Shown here: piece by piece, positions 60,699 to 64,000 of the stretch
How the letters are laid out: each line of letters starts with the position of its first letter
Position numbering within the stretch: position 1 is the first letter of the stretch
Assembly: GCA_017466455.1 (NCBI GenBank)
Contig: JAFTUD010000018.1
Span: 1-64,000 of the forward strand
DNA length: 64,000 nucleotides
DNA from: Clostridia bacterium
GTDB lineage: Bacteria; Bacillota_A; Clostridia; Oscillospirales; CAG-272
Reading direction: 5' to 3'
Translations under genes and position numbers: made by a program
The notes under the pieces: generated by a model
Told to the model about the DNA's origin: nothing
The model's database searches: none
What the model saw: the letters and a program-made list of their open reading frames with translations, nothing else

Positions 60699-63600
60699 TT
60701 AAAGCTTTTGAACGGAAAGAGTAACCTTTTCACCGTTGATATCCCATTCCTTAGAATGCTCGGCAACGGTATTGTAGCCGAATTCATCGCCAAGAACGAT
60801 TTTTGCAATCTCGCCCTCGTTAGCCTTTACATATCCGGCAATCTTATCGTTGTCGCTTACGCATACCTTAATATGGTCAGTTACATCAAAGCCGGAATCC
60901 TTTCTCATTGTTTGGATTTTGCTTATGATTTCATTTACATAGCCTTCCTCAATAAGCTCGTCGGTAAGAGTTGTATCAAGAGCGACTGCAAGGTATTTAT
61001 CGCTAATAGAGCAGTAGTTTTCCTTTTGTTTTGTTTCAATAAGGAGGTCTTCCTCGCTAAGAGCGATTTCAAATCCGTCAACATCAAGCTTGATAGCTCC
61101 CTTTTCGGTAAGCTCAGCCATTGCCTTGTTTCCGTCAAGTCCGCTAAGCCATGTTCTGATAGCGCCAAGATATTTTCCGTACTTAGGACCAACAGTTTTA
61201 AGCTGTGGCTTGAATGTGTATGATGAAAATTCCGACATATCATCAACAAACTTAACGCTCTTTATATTAAGCTCATCCTCAATAATTTCAAGGTAGAAAT
61301 CGGAAAGAGTATGAGTTGTCTTAACATACATTGTAGAAAGTGGCTGACGGTTTTTAAGTGAGGAGTTGTTTCTCGCTGCACGACCCATAACAACGATGTC
61401 AAGCAGAGCCTTCATATCTTCCTCAAGGCTTGTATCAATTCTTGCCTCATCTACAACAGGGAAGTCACAAAGATGAACGCTCTCGGGTGCGCTCTTATCA
61501 AGATTGCAAACAAGATTTCTGTAAATGTCCTCAGCCATAAACGGGATCATAGGAGCGCTTGTCTTAGCAGTAGTTACAAGAGCTGTGTAAAGGGTCATAT
61601 ATGCTGCGATCTTATCATCGGTCATTTCCTGCGCCCAGTATCTTTCTCTACCACGGCGCACATACCAGTTAGACATGTCATCAACGAATGATTCGAGTGC
61701 CTTGCATGCTTCAGGAATCTTGTAATTTTCAAGGCAAGAGTCAACCTCTTTAATCATGGAATTCATTCTTGAAAGGAGCCACTTGTCCATAACGGAAAGC
61801 TTAGCATCCTCAAGCTTGTAATCCATAGGATTAAATTTGTCAATATTTGCATAGAGAACATAGAATGCATAGGTATTCCAAAGCGTACCCATAAACTTTC
61901 TTTGTCCCTCAATAACTGCCTTTCCGTGGAAACGGTTAGGAAGCCAAGGTGCAGAGTTTGTGTAGAAGTACCAACGAATAGCGTCAGCACCGTAGGACTC
62001 AAGCGCCTCAAATGGGTCAACTGCATTTCCCTTGGATTTTGACATCTTTTGTCCGTTCTCATCTTGAACATGTCCGAGAACGATTACATTTTTGTAAGGA
62101 GCCTTATCAAAGATAAGAGTAGAAATAGCAAGGAGAGAGTAGAACCAGCCTCTTGTTTGGTCAACCGCCTCGGAAATGAAGTCCGCAGGGAATTGTGCTT
62201 CAAAAAGCTCCTTGTTTTCAAATGGATAGTGGTGCTGAGCAAATGGCATAGCTCCTGAGTCAAACCAACAGTCAATTACCTCAGGCACACGGTGCATTTG
62301 TCCACCGCACTTTTCGCACTTGATTGTTACTGCATCAATGTATGGACGGTGCAACTCAATGTTTTCAGGGCAGTTGTCGGACATTGATTTGAGCTCCTCA
62401 ATAGAGCCGATAGAATGCTTATGTCCGCATTCGCACTCCCAAATGTTAAGAGGAGTTCCCCAATATCTATTACGGCTAATTCCCCAGTCCTGAACATTCT
62501 CAATCCAAGCACCGAAGCGTCCCTTACCGATAGACTCGGGAATCCAGTTTATGGTGTTGTTATTTTTGATAAGGTTATCTCTAACTGCGCTCATCTTGAT
62601 AAACCAAGATTCACGAGCATAGTAGATAAGAGGTGTATCGCATCTCCAGCAGAATGGATAATCATGCTCGAATTTTGGAGCATCAAAAAGCTTGCCCTCG
62701 GCATCAAGATCCTTAAGGATTACAGGGTCAGCCTTCTTGACAAACATTCCTGCATAAGGAGTATCATCGGTCATTTCGCCCTTACCGTTTACGAATTGAA
62801 CAAACGGAAGGTCGTAGTTTCTACCAATTCTTGAGTCGTCCTCACCAAAGGCGGGAGCAATGTGAACAATACCTGTACCGTCACCCATAGTAACATAGCT
62901 ATCGCAGGTTACAAAGTGAGCCTTCTTGTTTTGCTTTTTAGCAGTAACACCGGCACAAGCGAAAAGCGGCTCATACTCGGCAAATTCAAGATCCTTACCA
63001 ACAAATTTTTCAAGTATTTCGTAGGCAGGGGCATCATCGGTAGCAAGAGGGGATAGTACCTTGTCAAGAAGCGCCTCAGCCATATAGTAAACCTTGCCAT
63101 CGTTCGCCTTAACCTTGCAGTATGACTCGTTTGGATTTACACAAAGCGCAACGTTTGACGGAAGTGTCCAAGGGGTAGTTGTCCAAGCGAGAAAGTAAGC
63201 GTCCTCGTCAGCCTTTTTAAATCTTACAACTGCGGAGCGCTCCTTTACGGACTTGTAGCCCTGCGCAACCTCGTGAGAGGAAAGCGGTGTGCCACAGCGA
63301 GGGCAGTAGGGAACAATCTTAAATCCCTTATAGAGAAGACCCTTGTTCCAAATTTGCTTTAGAGCCCACCATTCTGACTCAATAAAGCTATCGTGATAGG
63401 TAACATATGGATCATCCATATCAGCCCAAAATCCAACGGTAGAGGAGAAGTCCTCCCACATTCCCTTGTATTTCCAAACGCTTTCCTTGCATTTTCCGAT
63501 AAACGGATCAAGACCGTATTTTTCAATTTGCTCCTTACCGTCAAGACCGAGAAGCTTTTCAACCTCAAGCTCAACGGGAAGACCGTGTGTATCCCAACCG

Positions 63601-63848
63601 GCTTTACGGGGAACCATATAGCCCTTCATGGTTCTGTAACGGGGAATCATATCCTTAATAACACGGGTCAAAACGTGGCCAATGTGTGGCTTTCCGTTTG
63701 CGGTTGGAGGACCGTCATAAAATGTGTAGGAAGGCGCATTTTCACGCATTTTTATGCTTTTTTCAAAAATCTTGTTATCCTTCCAAAATTGTTCAGTTGC
63801 TTTTTCTCTTTCAACGAAATTGAGATTAGTAGAGACCTTTTCGTACAT
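60699..63848 (-). CDS. ileS: Isoleucyl-tRNA synthetase, IleS2 type
   Basis: IleRS (1049 residues). The HIGH motif is in DGPPTANGKPHIGHVLT (about residues 46-62), followed by KGYMVPRKAGWDTHGLPVE; KMSKS is in DENGQKMSKSKGNAVDPF; the CP1 editing domain has TTTPWTLPSNVA and WDTHG. Wording of HIGH and flanks (ANGKPHIGHVL rather than ANGSIHIGHA) places it in the eukaryote-like IleS2 group, which in known cases is less sensitive to mupirocin. It is the sole gene behind a T-box leader. Confidence 0.95.
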   Translation of the reverse strand: MYEKVSTNLNFVEREKATEQFWKDNKIFEKSIKMRENAPSYTFYDGPPTANGKPHIGHVLTRVIKDMIPRYRTMKGYMVPRKAGWDTHGLPVELEVEKLLGLDGKEQIEKYGLDPFIGKCKESVWKYKGMWEDFSSTVGFWADMDDPYVTYHDSFIESEWWALKQIWNKGLLYKGFKIVPYCPRCGTPLSSHEVAQGYKSVKERSAVVRFKKADEDAYFLAWTTTPWTLPSNVALCVNPNESYCKVKANDGKVYYMAEALLDKVLSPLATDDAPAYEILEKFVGKDLEFAEYEPLFACAGVTAKKQNKKAHFVTCDSYVTMGDGTGIVHIAPAFGEDDSRIGRNYDLPFVQFVNGKGEMTDDTPYAGMFVKKADPVILKDLDAEGKLFDAPKFEHDYPFCWRCDTPLIYYARESWFIKMSAVRDNLIKNNNTINWIPESIGKGRFGAWIENVQDWGISRNRYWGTPLNIWECECGHKHSIGSIEELKSMSDNCPENIELHRPYIDAVTIKCEKCGGQMHRVPEVIDCWFDSGAMPFAQHHYPFENKELFEAQFPADFISEAVDQTRGWFYSLLAISTLIFDKAPYKNVIVLGHVQDENGQKMSKSKGNAVDPFEALESYGADAIRWYFYTNSAPWLPNRFHGKAVIEGQRKFMGTLWNTYAFYVLYANIDKFNPMDYKLEDAKLSVMDKWLLSRMNSMIKEVDSCLENYKIPEACKALESFVDDMSNWYVRRGRERYWAQEMTDDKIAAYMTLYTALVTTAKTSAPMIPFMAEDIYRNLVCNLDKSAPESVHLCDFPVVDEARIDTSLEEDMKALLDIVVMGRAARNNSSLKNRQPLSTMYVKTTHTLSDFYLEIIEDELNIKSVKFVDDMSEFSSYTFKPQLKTVGPKYGKYLGAIRTWLSGLDGNKAMAELTEKGAIKLDVDGFEIALSEEDLLIETKQKENYCSISDKYLAVALDTTLTDELIEEGYVNEIISKIQTMRKDSGFDVTDHIKVCVSDNDKIAGYVKANEGEIAKIVLGDEFGYNTVAEHSKEWDINGEKVTLSVQKL

Positions 63849-63875
63849 CTTTTTGTTCCTTTCTTAATCTTCAAA

Positions 63876-64000
63876 AATAAAACTCGTCCTGTGTGAACAG
63901 GACGAGAAAAATACCGTAACCACCTATTCTACATACATGCAATATGCGTCCAATGTAACGGTTGGATCCCGTCGTAGGCTACTAAATTCGCTACGAGGCT
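63876..64000 (-). promoter_or_regulatory. T-box leader of ileS (cut by window end)
   Basis: On the minus strand the T-box sequence GAATAGGTGGTTACGGT (plus 63913-63929) carries the UGGU bulge expected to pair with an ACCA tRNA end. It is followed by a terminator CTCGTCCTGT / ACAGGACGAG (plus 63883-63906) with a U-rich tail. Part of stem I is seen; an ATC at plus 63965-63967 is a possible isoleucine specifier. The 5' end and promoter lie outside the window. Confidence 0.85.

Overview
The window reads as chromosomal DNA of a low-GC, endospore-forming member of the Clostridia. The evidence is a SigH-like and a SigK-like sigma factor, both dipicolinate synthase subunits, a GerW/YtfJ-family sporulation protein, a large Alu-type SRP RNA gene in front of dnaX, a T-box leader, S-box and THI-box riboswitches, RqcH, a MecA-like adaptor, and GGAGG ribosome sites with sigma-A type promoters. 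No rRNA, tRNA, CRISPR array, prophage or transposase gene was seen. A precise genus cannot be named from the sequence alone.

Layout. 1-6650 is a minus-strand chain: lon, engB, an M50 protease, scpA, scpB, ytfI-like and ytfJ. 6744-19560 is mostly plus strand: rqcH, a NUDIX hydrolase, (minus) an SLH-domain surface protein, a mecA-like gene, an AEC transporter, a DUF4364 gene, sigH-like, a zinc-ribbon gene, rlmB, a catalytically dead P-type-ATPase-like membrane protein, and the radical SAM pair TIGR03960/DUF2344. 19556-26600 is minus strand: SRP RNA-dnaX-ybaB-recR-DEDDh exonuclease, eno and an AI-2E family exporter. 26660-29600 is a more accessory-looking block: a conserved unknown protein that seems to start at ATA, an XRE regulator between two identical 29-bp terminators, and a mazG-nudix-nudix operon. 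29655-34865 holds guaB and the ispE-polA-TSCPD group. 34975-37106 holds trmB and dpaA-dpaB.

37117-44417 is rich in RNA switches. A THI-box controls an otherwise lone 59-residue membrane protein, an S-box controls metK, and a yybP-ykoY type Mn2+ switch controls a Na/Pi cotransporter with a PhoU tail; recD2, comF and a fucU/rbsD-like gene lie among them. 44527-49551 holds ackA and tmcAL (divergent, overlapping promoters), a DUF378 protein, sigK and a DUF512 radical SAM protein. 49553-56300 is der-plsY-methyltransferase-aldolase-hydrolase, followed by a MITE-like element and luxS-mtnN. 56273-64000 holds a sugar isomerase-like gene, an EcsC-family gene behind a large unexplained structured leader, trmH-like, prfB, a DUF3006 gene and ileS under an isoleucine T-box cut by the window end.

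Links between genes. MetK makes SAM, MtnN and LuxS recycle the resulting SAH to homocysteine with release of the AI-2 precursor, and an AI-2E family exporter is also present. SRP RNA, dnaX, ybaB, recR and the exonuclease form one replication/repair unit. The most unusual items are the leader at 57164-57320 with two mutually exclusive 3' hairpins, the pseudo-P-type ATPase at 14825-17002, the thiamine-pyrophosphate-regulated microprotein at 37336-37515, the Mn2+ switch on a phosphate carrier, and two copies of a TA-flanked element, one of which supplies the 3' end of a hydrolase gene.
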